From DASQPR01 sp963797675 (lineage in GTDB: Bacteria; Actinomycetota; Actinomycetes; Mycobacteriales; Micromonosporaceae), in assembly GCA_963797675.1 (NCBI GenBank), contig CAWCQQ010000007.1, positions 372,001-436,000 of the forward strand: 64,000 bases of DNA, read 5' to 3'. Shown here in pieces: positions 30,012 to 39,380 of this stretch. The translations under genes were made by a program, and so were the position numbers. The notes below the pieces were generated by a model that was not told the origin of the DNA, did no database searches, and saw only the letters and a program-made list of their open reading frames with translations. Each line of letters starts with the position of its first letter. The stretch's first letter is position 1.

Positions 30012-30597
30012 CATGACGCGTCCGCCGTCCGGACGGGTCACGTCGGCGAAGATAGTCATCGCTGGTGGGTTCGGCGTTGGCAAGACAACGCTGGTCGGAT
30101 CGGTTTCGGAGATCACGCCGCTGACGACCGAGGCGATCATGACCTCGGCCGGTGTCGGTGTTGACGACAACCGGCAGGTGCCCGGAAAGACGACGACAAC
30201 CGTCGCGATGGACTTCGGCCGTATCTCGATCGACCGTGATCTGATTCTGTACCTGTTCGGTACGCCTGGCCAGACGCGCTTCTGGTTCATGTGGGACGAA
30301 CTCGTCAAGGGCGCGATCGGTGCGGTCGTCATGGTGGATACGCGACGTCTGGCCGACTGCTTCGCCGCGATCGACTTCTTCGAGCACCGGCGGCTGCCGT
30401 ACCTGATCGCGATCAACTGCTTCGACGGGCAGCAGTTCCATACCGCTCAGGACGTACGCGACGCGTTGGCGATCTCGCCGGAGATCCCCGTCGTGGCGTG
30501 CGATGCCCGGTCCCGGGACTCGACGAAGCAGGTGCTCATCTCGCTCGTCGAATACGTGCTCACCATGCGCCGTACGCGTGCGGGCGCTCCGGCCTGA
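29992..30597 (+). CDS. cvnD: Conservon GTP-binding protein CvnD
   Basis: 201 residues, small Ras/MglA-like GTPase. The P-loop is IAGGFGVGKTTLVGSVSEI, followed by TTTTVAMDFG (switch I region) and LFGTPGQTRFWFMWDEL (switch II), with NCFD in place of NKxD. GTG 29992 gives the N-terminus MDYGGSDM, like other CvnD proteins; ATG 30013 is the alternative. It is the last gene of the conservon, followed by a strong terminator. Confidence 0.94.
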   Translation: MDYGGSDMTRPPSGRVTSAKIVIAGGFGVGKTTLVGSVSEITPLTTEAIMTSAGVGVDDNRQVPGKTTTTVAMDFGRISIDRDLILYLFGTPGQTRFWFMWDELVKGAIGAVVMVDTRRLADCFAAIDFFEHRRLPYLIAINCFDGQQFHTAQDVRDALAISPEIPVVACDARSRDSTKQVLISLVEYVLTMRRTRAGAPA

Positions 30598-30617
30598 CGA
30601 CAGGCCCGCCTGACGAC

Positions 30618-30660
30618 GAAAGCTCGCGTTCTTGCCCGAGGGGCGAGGACGCGAGCTTTC
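30618..30660. terminator. Bidirectional terminator between cvnD and the ABC solute-binding gene
   Basis: GAAAGCTCGCG pairs perfectly with CGCGAGCTTTC (11 bp), and the inner part TTCTTGCCC/GGGCGAGGA extends the stem to about 20 bp with G-U pairs around a GAG loop. It lies between convergent genes, so it can serve both. Confidence 0.85.
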
Positions 30661-30684
30661 CGTTGACCGGCGACGTGGGAGCCC

Positions 30685-31948
30685 CTATGTGACCTGGGCC
30701 CATCCGCTCGGCGTGAGCTGGAAGATGGCCAGCGCATCCGGCTGTACGCCACCGTGGGCGATCGTGGTGAACACGTACGCGCCGGAGATCTCCGAGAACG
30801 TCGTCTGTCTCCATCTGGTCGCGGATCGCGTTCCGGTCGAACGACTGGCACAGCTGGGCGGCGTTGATGATGATGCGGAGCGCGTCGGCACCGTATGTGG
30901 ATAGGCCGTCGAACTCGACGTCGGCCTGTGTGTAGCGCAGGAAGTAGTCACGTTGGGCCAAGGCCGCGGGCGTGGTGGCCGGTTCGGTCGGGCCGGCCAG
31001 GATCTGCGGGCTGATGACGTAGACGCCGCCGAAGTCCTGGGGTTTGACCGTGGTGAGCGTGTCCGCGGCGGCGGCACCGGAGTCGAAGTAGATGAAGCCG
31101 CGGAACTTGGCGTTGTAGAGCGCCCGGGCGGCAGCGCTGGCGGCCGGCGCGAGCGCCCAGATCACGACCGCGTCCGGATTGGCGGCAACGACGGCGCGGG
31201 CCTGGGCGGCGTAGCCGGTGTCAATCGGCGTGGTGGCATCGATCCGGATTTCGGCCACCGTCTCGGGCCGTCCGTGCGACTGCAGCGATGTGGTGATGGC
31301 GGCGATGCCGTCGGTGCCATGCGGATCATCCGAGGCCATCACGGCGACCGCGTTCTTGCCGTGCGACTGGAGCGCGCCGATGATTTTGTCGGCGACGTCG
31401 CTCGCATCCGGTCCGAGTTTGAAGACGAAGCGGCGATCCGCGATCGGGTCGGTTACCGCGCCGGCCGCCGACAGCGACAGCATCGGCGTCGACAACGTCT
31501 CGGCGATCGGTGCCATCGCGAGTGATGTAGTGGCACAGGAGGCGCCGATGATGGCTACCACCGCGTGCTCATTGGCCAGACTGCGAACGATCTGCGAGGC
31601 CTGCTTCGGGTCACCCTGGTTGTCCGTCGCGATCAGTCTGACCTGGCGGGTATAGCCGCCGACCACGAAACCGCCCTGATCCTGCACCATGCTCTGCACG
31701 ATCAGGAGGGCATCCTTCTGAGCCTGCCCGACGATCTTGTTCGGCCCGCTCAGCTCCAGACACGCCCCGACCACGAGGTCCGGACCGTTGGGCGGCACGG
31801 CCGCACCGATCGACGGCGACCCGCAGGCGCTGAGCGCCGCTGCTGCGGCCCCGAAGGCGCCCAGCGACAGCACCGAACGACGGGACAGCGCAAGCCGCGT
31901 AAGGCCGCTGCTGCCGGGCAGCGACATGCTCGATCGCGACACAGTCAT
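30685..31948 (-). CDS. ABC transporter solute-binding lipoprotein (branched-chain amino acid/LivK-like), one frameshift
   Basis: About 420 residues, periplasmic-binding-protein type 1 fold (Peripla_BP_6). The signal peptide has LSRRSVLSLGAFGAAAAALS with a twin-arginine-like motif and a lipobox Cys (LSAC). Mature motifs include VVGACLELSGPNKIVGQAQK, VVAIIGASCATTSLAMAPIA and FKLGPDASDVADKI. A +1 shift near 30797 precedes FSEISGAYVFTTIAHGGVQP. No permease or ATPase genes adjoin it, so it may be an orphan receptor. The nearest upstream gene, the IS110-like/conservon-tail protein, is on the same strand about 60 bases away and could be co-transcribed. Confidence 0.85.
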
Positions 31949-32009
31949 TGCTTTCCGCCCTCACTAACCGATCCGACCGGTGTCCCGACCGATGTACGCC
32001 ATGCTGCGG

Positions 32010-34226
32010 CTACCGGTGGGCTGCTGAACGGTACCCCGGATCCCGATCGGAATCCCAACCGTCGCGACTGAAATCCCAGCCACCACCGGACTCGAGGCCC
32101 GGACGGCCGCCGACGGCGTAACCGCGGACCTCTTCTCCTCGGCGGGAGCCGCGGAAATAGCCGGTGGTGTGCGCTGCCATCGAAGCGGGATCACGAACGA
32201 TCCGCAGTCCCGGGTCGGCCATCGGCGGCAACGGTGAGCCCGGCACCAGATTGGCCTGCGGTACGCGGCGGGGGAGCCCGATCTCGGTGTGGTCCTCAAC
32301 CTCGGGGTGCTCGGCCCGCGCCGCGACCGACCAGCCCGCGTCGATGTCGGCCCACGCCGGTCGCTCCTCCACCGGCTCTTCCTCGGCCGGCCACTCGAAC
32401 CAGGCCGAGCGCGCCTGCGCGAAGATCAGTAGGTCGCCGTCGGACTCGTCGACGGTGGATGCCGGACGGTGCTCCGGCACGTACGGCCGCTGGTCTCGAT
32501 CGATGTCCGGACGCATCTGGGATCGCAGCTCATCGTTGGCGACGAGCCGCAGGACGGGTGCGGTAGGTCCGGCGAGATCGCGGTCGCGGTCGACCAGGCG
32601 GAGGGACGGTGGCTCGGCCGGGATCTGGATGTCGTCGGTCTGCCACGGTGGCGGAACGCGGTTGTCGCGCTGCCGCGGGATCGGCGTCTCGACCACCGGC
32701 GCCTGCTGGTAGCTGAACGAGCCGGTACGTGCACGAACCGCGTCGTCGTCGTAACTGGGCGGGTTGAGCGGCCACGTCTCGCGGCTGCCCGGAGCAGGCA
32801 TGCTCGGCGCCAACTGGTAGGAGGGCGCGTCCTGGGCGGCGTACGGGCCGGCCTGCGGCGGCTCCGCATAGCGCTCGTACGCGGTCGGCGGGGGAGGCGG
32901 CGGGGCAGCGACCGGTCCGGCTTGCGTGTAGCTGATGACCGGTTCGGCCGACCACATCGGCATCACCGGTGCCTGGGGGGACTGGTGCGGTGCGCTGACC
33001 GGGACCATCGGCGTGATGCCGGGCGGCGGTGGCGGCACCGGCGCCGCGGAGGCTGCGGCGGGCTGCGGCGCGACCCGAACCGGCTGCTGGACCGGCTGTA
33101 TGGGCTGGATCGGCTGGACCGGCGCCGGGATCCGCGGCGCGGCGGCCGGTACGTCTGCGACCGGCTGAGCCGGTGCGACGCGGGCCGCCGGACGGTTCGT
33201 CGTCGGACGCGGTGACGGTACGCGGATGGAGGGCCGTGCCGCCGCCGGTGCGGGCGCGGGCGTCTCGACGTCGCGTGCCGGTGCCGGACGGCCACGACGC
33301 ACCGGCGTACGGGCGAGTTCGGCGACCACGGTCGGACGGGCCGGCACAGCAGCGGCGGCACCCTTGTCCGACAGCAGCCCGACGAGCGCGTTGATCGCGG
33401 AGTCACACGCGTGTACGGCGGCGACCGCCTCGCGGATCGTCTCCGCGACCGCGGTTGTCGTGCCCTTGCCGATGCCGGTCCGGCGGGGTGTTTCGGCGAT
33501 CGCCACCCGGAGCGCGGTCAGCGCATCGGCGATCGTGCCGGCGTCGGCGACGCCGTCCGCGGCCAACTGGTCGGCGACGGCGGCGTCCCGGCCGCGACCG
33601 GCCACGGTGGCACCGAGGAGGCCGGGCTCCGGTAGCGCACCGAGGATCGCGAGCGGGATCGGCTCGGCCGGGTCCGGATAGGCCCGCAGCGCGGCCGGGT
33701 AGAGCTCCCGCAGGACTTCGCGGAGTGCGACCGCGGTGCCGTGCCGGCCGGCGGCCATCGCGGCGTGTGCGGACAGCACCGGCTTGAGCGCCATGAGTTC
33801 GCGTGGAGCGCTCTGGCTGGAGGCTGCCAGAGCACCCGCGGCGAGTGCACGAGCCAGGCCGACGGCGGCCCGCTCGGACGGCCCGGCGTCGAGTTCGTCC
33901 GACGAATCGTCGTCGCCGAAGCGCTCGGCGTAGTCGGTGAGCAGTTCTTCGTCGACGATGGCCAGCGGTCGACCGGCGGCCGCCAGCAGCAGCGTGACAT
34001 GGTGCTCGTCACTGTCCGCGGCGACGGCGACGCTGTTGGGGCCGCCGGACCGTTCGGCCAGCAATGCACCCAACTCGGCGTAGCCGGTGGCGTCGTCGCC
34101 GATATCACAAACGTCGAGCAGTCGACCCGCATCGTCGACAACGGCGGCGGTCAGCCACCCGTTGCCGGATGGCGTGCCCACCGGCTCGCTCGCGGCCAAC
34201 CCGCAGTACACACGCATGAGCGCCAC
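32010..34226 (-). CDS. Degenerate IS110-transposase-like protein with a conservon-type C-terminal tail
   Basis: 738 residues, intact. The N-terminal 300 residues resemble the IS110 DEDD transposase fold: LTAAVVDDAGRLLDVCDIGD, HHVTLLLAAAGRPLAIVDEE, SAPRELMALKPVLSAHAAMA and ALREVLRELYPAALRAYPDP. The expected first catalytic Asp (GIDV-type motif) reads VYCGLAASEP, so nuclease activity is doubtful. A Pro/Ala-rich disordered region of about 270 residues follows. The C-terminus carries GLPRRVPQANLVPG, nearly the same as the CvnA tail GLPRRVPMAQLVPG, and FRGSRRGEE. No IS ends are seen. GTG 34226 follows GGAGGAGGA. I infer a domesticated protein that works with the conservon. Confidence 0.72.
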   Translation of the reverse strand: MALMRVYCGLAASEPVGTPSGNGWLTAAVVDDAGRLLDVCDIGDDATGYAELGALLAERSGGPNSVAVAADSDEHHVTLLLAAAGRPLAIVDEELLTDYAERFGDDDSSDELDAGPSERAAVGLARALAAGALAASSQSAPRELMALKPVLSAHAAMAAGRHGTAVALREVLRELYPAALRAYPDPAEPIPLAILGALPEPGLLGATVAGRGRDAAVADQLAADGVADAGTIADALTALRVAIAETPRRTGIGKGTTTAVAETIREAVAAVHACDSAINALVGLLSDKGAAAAVPARPTVVAELARTPVRRGRPAPARDVETPAPAPAAARPSIRVPSPRPTTNRPAARVAPAQPVADVPAAAPRIPAPVQPIQPIQPVQQPVRVAPQPAAASAAPVPPPPPGITPMVPVSAPHQSPQAPVMPMWSAEPVISYTQAGPVAAPPPPPPTAYERYAEPPQAGPYAAQDAPSYQLAPSMPAPGSRETWPLNPPSYDDDAVRARTGSFSYQQAPVVETPIPRQRDNRVPPPWQTDDIQIPAEPPSLRLVDRDRDLAGPTAPVLRLVANDELRSQMRPDIDRDQRPYVPEHRPASTVDESDGDLLIFAQARSAWFEWPAEEEPVEERPAWADIDAGWSVAARAEHPEVEDHTEIGLPRRVPQANLVPGSPLPPMADPGLRIVRDPASMAAHTTGYFRGSRRGEEVRGYAVGGRPGLESGGGWDFSRDGWDSDRDPGYRSAAHR

Positions 34227-34285
34227 GGCGTCGTCCTCCTCCCGGACTTCGGTCGTGCCAAGGATTCATCGTCCTCGGTCAGGGG

Positions 34286-35247
34286 TTAGTCGCGCCAGTC
34301 CACGACGGCGGAGATCTTGCCGATTACCGTGCGCCAGCCGATACTCGCGGCTTCTGTCCCGATTTTCTTCGCCTTGCGGCGAGCGAAGAACGAACCCATG
34401 CCACCTTCGGCGACCGCGCGCAGCGCCTCGTCCAGATCATCGAGGGGCGAACCGGGCGACAGCGCCTTCACGACCGGCTCGACCCGGAGTGCATGTCCGA
34501 GGTCGCGAGCGATCTGGCCGGACTGCACGATCAGATCCGGATCCCACGATTCGTGGCCGGCGCGGAGGTTCTTGACCACGAGATCCAGCTCGTACGTCTC
34601 CTCGTCCAGCGGCACGAGGTGGTGCGCCCGGATCTGGCGTGGCGAGCTTCGTCCAACCCGGCAGCTGGGTCAGGTCGTGCTCCGCGTCGGAGTTGACGAA
34701 GTCGACCAGACCGGCCGCGCGAACGGAACAGCAAAAGGTGGCCGCCCTGACTCAGGAACAGCGGAACCTCTTCCTCCGGCTCGCCCGTCGTTCGTCCTCG
34801 TGCTCGTCGTCCGCGTCGTCGTCTTCGTCGTCATCGATCTCGTCGTCTTCGTCCTCGAGATCGTCGTCGTCGATCAGGTCTTCGTCCTCGAGGCTGTCGT
34901 CTTCGTCGTCGTACCGTCCTCGTCCTCGTCGGACGCGAAGCGGGCACCGCGGTCCGGGAATTCGTCGTCCTCGCGGGCCGTGTAGTCGGACGGCGTGATC
35001 TCGGTGTTCAGGCGATAGGCCCGAAGCGTGTATCCGACACCGCTCGGCAGCGCGATCTCGATCGGCTCCATCTTGGCCTTGGCCCAGAAGCTGTCGGTCT
35101 GCTTGGTACGGGCGATATCGCCCTCGTCCGTCGGACTCGTCGATCATCGAGATCAGCCTCGGCTCGTCCGAGATGTCCTGATCCGAAATCGTTCGAATCG
35201 GACTCGGGCTTGCCGGCGTCGGGCCGACCGGCGGACGAACGCGCCAC
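34286..35247 (-). CDS. Primosomal/DNA-primase-like conserved actinobacterial protein, about six indels
   Basis: Roughly 318 residues when frames are joined: SSAGRPDAGKPESDSNDF, then ESDEGDIARTKQTDSFWAKA, MEPIEIALPSGVGYTLRAYR, an acidic Asp/Glu run, EEEVPLFLSQGGHLLLFRS, LVDFVNSDAEHDLTQLPGW and the well-conserved end ETYELDLVVKNLRAGHESWD to GWRTVIGKISAVVDWRD. Database relatives are often labelled primosomal protein or DNA primase, but I know of no functional proof. GTG 35247 follows GGAGG. Shifts lie near 35190, 35140, 34925, 34795, 34715 and 34595. The acidic run makes the middle of the reading path uncertain. Confidence 0.65.
34795..34935 (-). repeat. Low-complexity Asp/Glu-coding tract
   Basis: On the plus strand this is a TCGTC/TTCGTC-rich tract; on the coding (minus) strand it reads GAC/GAG/GAT codons giving about 45 nearly uninterrupted Asp and Glu residues. 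It sits inside the primosomal-like gene. Such tracts slip easily in replication and are error-prone in sequencing, and the frame changes at both edges. Confidence 0.75.
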
Positions 35248-35398
35248 GAATTGCCTCCGGAACTGATCGTGTTGGACGGTGACTCTGCGCACACACCCTA
35301 GCCGCATCTCGCCGGGACCGCAGATCGCACCCCTGAGCAGGACTTTCGCGGTGTACGACAAAACCACGATGTCCGTATTTACCTAGTGATCAACCGAC

Positions 35399-36248
35399 TT
35401 AGACGCCCTGAGGATGCCAGACCGTCTTCGTCTCCAGCAGCGCCGTCATCCGGTCGATGCCCGGTCGGTGCGGCCCAGTCCGTCGCGACCGGCCGGAGCA
35501 CCCGCTTGAGGTTCTCGGCCGCCGCGACCTCCAGCGAGTTTGCAAGATCCGGGTCGGTGACGCCGGCCAGGTCGATCGCGTTCACGTCCATGTGCGCGGC
35601 GAGGTGCGGCGCGGTCTCGGCGACCCGGCCGGTCAGTACGTTGACCACGCCGCCGGGCAGGTCGCTGGTCGCGAGCACCTCGGCCAGCGTGATCGCCGGC
35701 AGCGGGCGGTCGTCACCGGCCAGCACGACGACGGTGTTGCCGACCGCGATCGCCGGCGCGACCACGCTGACCAGGCCCGAGCAGCGACGAGTCGGGCGGC
35801 GCGATCACGCCGACCACGCCGGTCGGCTCCGGCGACGACAGGTTGAAGTACGGGCCGGCGACCGGGTTGGCGTTGCCGTACACCTGGGCGATCTTGTCGG
35901 TCCATCCGGCGTACCAGACCCAGCGATCGATCGCGGCGTCCACGGTCGCGCACGGCGTCCGCCTTGGAGCCGCCTTCGGCTGCGCGTACCCCCGCAATGA
36001 ACTGATCCCGGCGGCCTTCCATCATCTCCGCGACCCGGTAGAGGATCTGGCCCCGGTTGTAGGCGGTCGTGCCGGCCCAGCCCGCCACCGCCGCACGGGC
36101 CGCGACCACCGCGTCCCGCACGTCCTTGCGCGAGGCGAGCGCGGCGTTCGCGAGATGCTCGCCGCTCGCGGACGTCACCGACGTAGACCCGGCCGGACTC
36201 ACTGCGGGGAAAGGCACCCCCGATAAACAGTTTGTACGTCTTCTCCAC
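35399..36248 (-). CDS. Short aldehyde dehydrogenase-family protein lacking the catalytic-cysteine half, four frameshifts
   Basis: About 281 residues, the NAD-binding half of an aldehyde dehydrogenase: KTYKLFIGGAFPRSESGRVY, AAYNRGQILYR-type segment, FNLSSPEPTGVVGVIAPPDS, AIAVGNTVVVLAGDDRPLPA and DLPGGVVNVLTGRVAETAPH. It ends soon after NLKRVLRPVATDWAAPTG, before the region where the catalytic Cys (GQxC) would lie, so it cannot catalyse the normal reaction alone. Plus-one shifts are near 36165, 35955, 35785 and 35460. It starts 22 bases after the full-length paralogue and probably pairs with it. The family resemblance is clear, the role unknown. Confidence 0.8.
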
Positions 36249-36270
36249 GCCTACCCGCTCGACGCGTTCG

Positions 36271-37707
36271 TCAGTGGGCAAGGTAGGCCTCCAAGCCGTG
36301 GCGGCCGCCTTCGCGGCCGTACCCGGATTCCTTGTATCCGCCGAACGGCGACGTCGGATCGAACTTGTTGAACGTGTTCGCCCAGACCACGCCGGCCCGC
36401 AGCTTCGTCGGCGACGGCGAGGATCCGCGAGCCCTTCTCGGTCCAGATACCGGCGGACAGGCCGTAGGGCGTGTTGTTCGCCTTCTCGATCGCCTCGGCC
36501 GGTGTGCGGAACGTCAGGACGGACAGCACCGGGCCGAAGATCTCCTCGCGCGCGATCCGGTGTGCCTGGGAGACGCCGGTGAAGATCGTCGGGCGGAACC
36601 AGAAGCCGCTGCGCGGGCAGATCGCACGGCGCGGACCAGGCGTCCGCGCCCTCGGCCGTGCCGACGTCGGACAGCTCCCGGATCCGGGCCAGCTGCGCGG
36701 CCGAGTTGATCGCGCCGACGTCGGTGTTCTTGTCCAGCGGATCGCCGACCCGCAGCTGGGCCATCCGGCGCTTCAGCGAGTCCAGCACGGCGTCGGCGAT
36801 CGACTCCTGGACGAGCAGCCGGGAGCCGGCGCAGCAGACGTGGCCCTGATTGAAGAAGATGCCGTTGACGATGCCCTCGACCGCCTGGTCGATCGGCGCG
36901 TCGTCGAACACGATGTTCGCGGCCTTGCCGCCGAGCTCGAGCGTGAGCCGCTTGGACGTGCCGGCGACCGACTTCGCGATCGCGCGGCCGACCTCGGTCG
37001 AGCCGGTGAACGCGACCTTGTCGATGCCCGGGTGCTCGACCAGCGTCCGGCCGGTCTCACCGGCGCCGGTGATGATGTTGACGACGCCCGGCGGCAGATC
37101 CGCCTGCTGGCAGACCTCGGCGAACAGCAGCGCGGTCAGCGGCGTCGTCTCGGCCGGCTTCAGAACGACCGTGTTTCCGCAGGCGAGCGCCGGTGCGATC
37201 TTCCACGCGAGCATGAGCAGCGGGAAGTTCCACGGGATCACCTGGCCGGCGACGCCGATCGGACGTCGGGTCGGCGCCGAAGCCGGCATAACCGAGCTTG
37301 TCCGCCCAGCCTGCGTAGTAGAAGAAGTGCGCGGAGACGAGCGGGATGTCGACGTCGCGGGACTCGCGGATCGGCTTGCCGTTGTCGATCGACTCGAGCA
37401 CGGCGAATTCCCGGGCGCGCTCGGCGATGAGGCGGGCGATCCGGTAGAGGTATTTCGCGCGTACCGCGCCGGGCATCGGTGCCCATACCGTCTCGTACGC
37501 TTTCCGGGCCGCCGCGACCGCTCGATCCACATCGGATGGTCCGGCCGCGACGATGTCGGCGAGTGTTTCCTCGGTCGCCGGATTGATTGTCTTGAACGTC
37601 GTGCCGTCCTTCGATTCGACGAATTCGCCGTCGATGAAGAGACCGTAATTCGCTTTGATGTCAACGATTGCGCGTGATTCCGGCGCCGGTGCGTACTCGA
37701 ATGGCAT
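36271..37707 (-). CDS. Aldehyde dehydrogenase, full length, three frameshifts
   Basis: NAD(P)-dependent aldehyde dehydrogenase, about 477 residues. Visible motifs: IPWNFPLLMLAWKIAPALAC, KPAETTPLTALLFAEV, FTGSTEVGRAIAKSVAG, LELGGKAANIVFDDA (general-base Glu) and FFNQGHVCCAGSRLLVQ (catalytic Cys), then EEIFGPVLSVLTFRTPAEAI and GGYKESGYGREGGRHGLEAY. Shifts of +1 lie near 37258, 36625 and 36408. It begins 3 bases after the deoC stop. DeoC releases acetaldehyde from deoxyribose-5-phosphate, so this enzyme most likely oxidises that acetaldehyde; this is inferred from context. Confidence 0.9.
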
Positions 37708-37710
37708 AGG

Positions 37711-38656
37711 TCAGTCCAGCGTCACATAGTCGGGCCCGGCATAGCGGCCGGTGGACAGTTTCTCGCGCTGCATCAGCAGGTCGTTGAGGAGCGTGGATGC
37801 GCCGAACCGGAACCAGTCCGGGTCGAGCCAGCCGTCGCCGGCGGTCTCGTTCACCACGACGAGGTATTTGATCGCGTCCTTGGTGGTCCGGATCCCGCCG
37901 GCCGGTTTCACGCCGACCTTGCGCCCGTACAGTGCCTGCATATCCCGGACGGCCTCGAGCATGAGCAGGGTCACCGGCAGTGTCGCGGCCGGTGCCACCT
38001 TGCCGGTCGAGGTCTTGATGAAGTCGCCGCCGGCCAGCATGCCGATCCACGACGCGCGCCGGACATTGTCGTAGGTGGCCAGCTCGCCGGTCTCCAGGAT
38101 CACCTTGAGATGTGCGTCGCCGCAGGCCTGCTTCACCGCGACGATCTCGTCGTAGACGTCGAGGTATCGCCCGGACAGGAACGCGCCTCGGTTGATCACC
38201 ATGTCGATCTCGTCCGCACCGGCCTCGACCGCAGCCTGCGGTATCCGCGATCTTGATGGCGAGCGGCGCCTGTCCGGACGGGAACGCGGTGGCGACGCTC
38301 GCGACGTGGATGCCGCTGCCCTTGAGTTCGGTCGCCGCGACGCCGGCCATGGACGGGTAGACGCAGACCGCCGCGACCGACGGGCAGTCCGGGTCGCGGG
38401 TGTCCGGTCGTTGGGCCTTCGCACACAGGGCCCTGACCTTGCCGGGCGTATCGGCGCCTTCGAGCGTCGTCAGGTCGACCATCCGGATGGCGAGGTCGAT
38501 CGCCCACGCCTTGGACGTGGTCTTGATCGACCGGGTGCCCAGCATGGCGGCCCGCGCTTCGAGCCCCACCGCATCGACGCCGGGCAGGCCGAACAGGAAC
38601 TGCCGCAGCGATGCGTTCGAGGCTGCGACGTCCGGTAGAGATGCGGTCGCGCTCAT
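37711..38656 (-). CDS. deoC: Deoxyribose-phosphate aldolase, one frameshift
   Basis: Splits 2-deoxyribose-5-phosphate into glyceraldehyde-3-phosphate and acetaldehyde. About 314 residues, of the longer actinobacterial/eukaryotic DERA class. Motifs: VDLTTLEGADTPGKV, VAAVCVYPSM, ADEIDMVINRGAFLSG, LKVILETGEL, DFIKTSTGKV (Schiff-base Lys region) and GVKPAGGIRT. One +1 shift near 38240 lies between IKIADTA and AAVEAGADEID. The start is ATG 38656. It is the first gene of the deoC / aldehyde dehydrogenase / short dehydrogenase operon and diverges from upp. Confidence 0.93.
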
Positions 38657-38729
38657 GGCCGCCAGTGTACGCTCTTGATCTTGCGCCAACCCGATCTCTT
38701 CCGGCCGCCCGTGCCGTAGCTTGGTCTCC

Positions 38730-39362
38730 GTGGACGTTCTCGTTGTGGATCACCCGCTGGCGCTGTCGCGACTGACCGTCATGCGTGACGCCCGGACCGA
38801 CTCGGGCTCGTTCCGCGCCGCCCTGACCGAGCTGACCACGATGCTGGTCTACGAGGCGGCGCGCCTGTTCGCGGTCGAGCGGTACGACGTGACGACGCCG
38901 GTCGACGTGGCCGAGGGCACCCGTCTCGCGTGCCCTCCGTTGATCGTGCCGGTACTGCGGGCCGGTCTCGGCATGGCCGATGCGGCGCTCGCGCTGCTGC
39001 CCGAGTCGTCGATGGGCTTCGTCGGGCTGGCCCGCGACGAGCACACGTTCGAGCCGCGTGCGTATATGGAGTCGCTGCCCACCGACTTGACCGGTATGCC
39101 GGTACTCGTGCTGGATCCGATGCTCGCGACCGGCGGATCGTTGGAACATTGCTGCCGGCTGCTGGCCGATCGTGGCTGCACCGACATTACGGTCGTCTGC
39201 GTGCTCGCCGCGCCACCCGGGATCGAGCGGCTGGCCGCATCCGGACTCCCGATGCGGCTGGTCACCGCGTCCGTCGACCGGGAACTGAATGAACACATGT
39301 TCATCGTTCCCGGTCTCGGGGACGCCGGTGACCGCCAATTCGGCGGGATGCCGCGGTTCTAG
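38730..39362 (+). CDS. upp: Uracil phosphoribosyltransferase
   Basis: Salvages uracil to UMP with PRPP. 210 residues, intact. It shows LSRLTVMRDARTDSGSFRAA, PPLIVPVLRAGLGMADAALA, the PRPP-binding loop VLVLDPMLATGGSLEHCCRL and the C-terminal GLGDAGDRQFG that binds uracil. GTG 38730 gives the usual N-terminus (MDVLVVDHPLALSRL); TTG 38721 is an alternative. Together with deoA and cdd it completes pyrimidine recycling. It converges on a beta-propeller gene with a shared terminator. Confidence 0.94.
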   Translation: MDVLVVDHPLALSRLTVMRDARTDSGSFRAALTELTTMLVYEAARLFAVERYDVTTPVDVAEGTRLACPPLIVPVLRAGLGMADAALALLPESSMGFVGLARDEHTFEPRAYMESLPTDLTGMPVLVLDPMLATGGSLEHCCRLLADRGCTDITVVCVLAAPPGIERLAASGLPMRLVTASVDRELNEHMFIVPGLGDAGDRQFGGMPRF

Positions 39363-39380
39363 GTTTCGAACCGAAACTAG
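39359..39380. terminator. Small bidirectional hairpin overlapping the stop codons of upp and the convergent gene
   Basis: CTAGGTTTCG-AAC-CGAAACTAG forms a 9-bp stem with one bulged G. It contains the TAG stop of upp and, on the other strand, the TAG stop of the secreted protein gene. It is a compact convergent terminator candidate without a T-run. Confidence 0.55.

Noticed and set aside
32010..34226. The IS110-like gene as part of an active insertion sequence
   Set aside because: No terminal repeats, no flanking duplication, the first catalytic motif is changed, and the protein carries a long conservon-type tail that transposases lack.
34795..34935. Short repeats resembling a CRISPR or tandem-repeat array
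   Set aside because: This is a codon-level Asp/Glu tract inside a coding frame, with no spacer-repeat periodicity. No CRISPR array was seen anywhere in the window.
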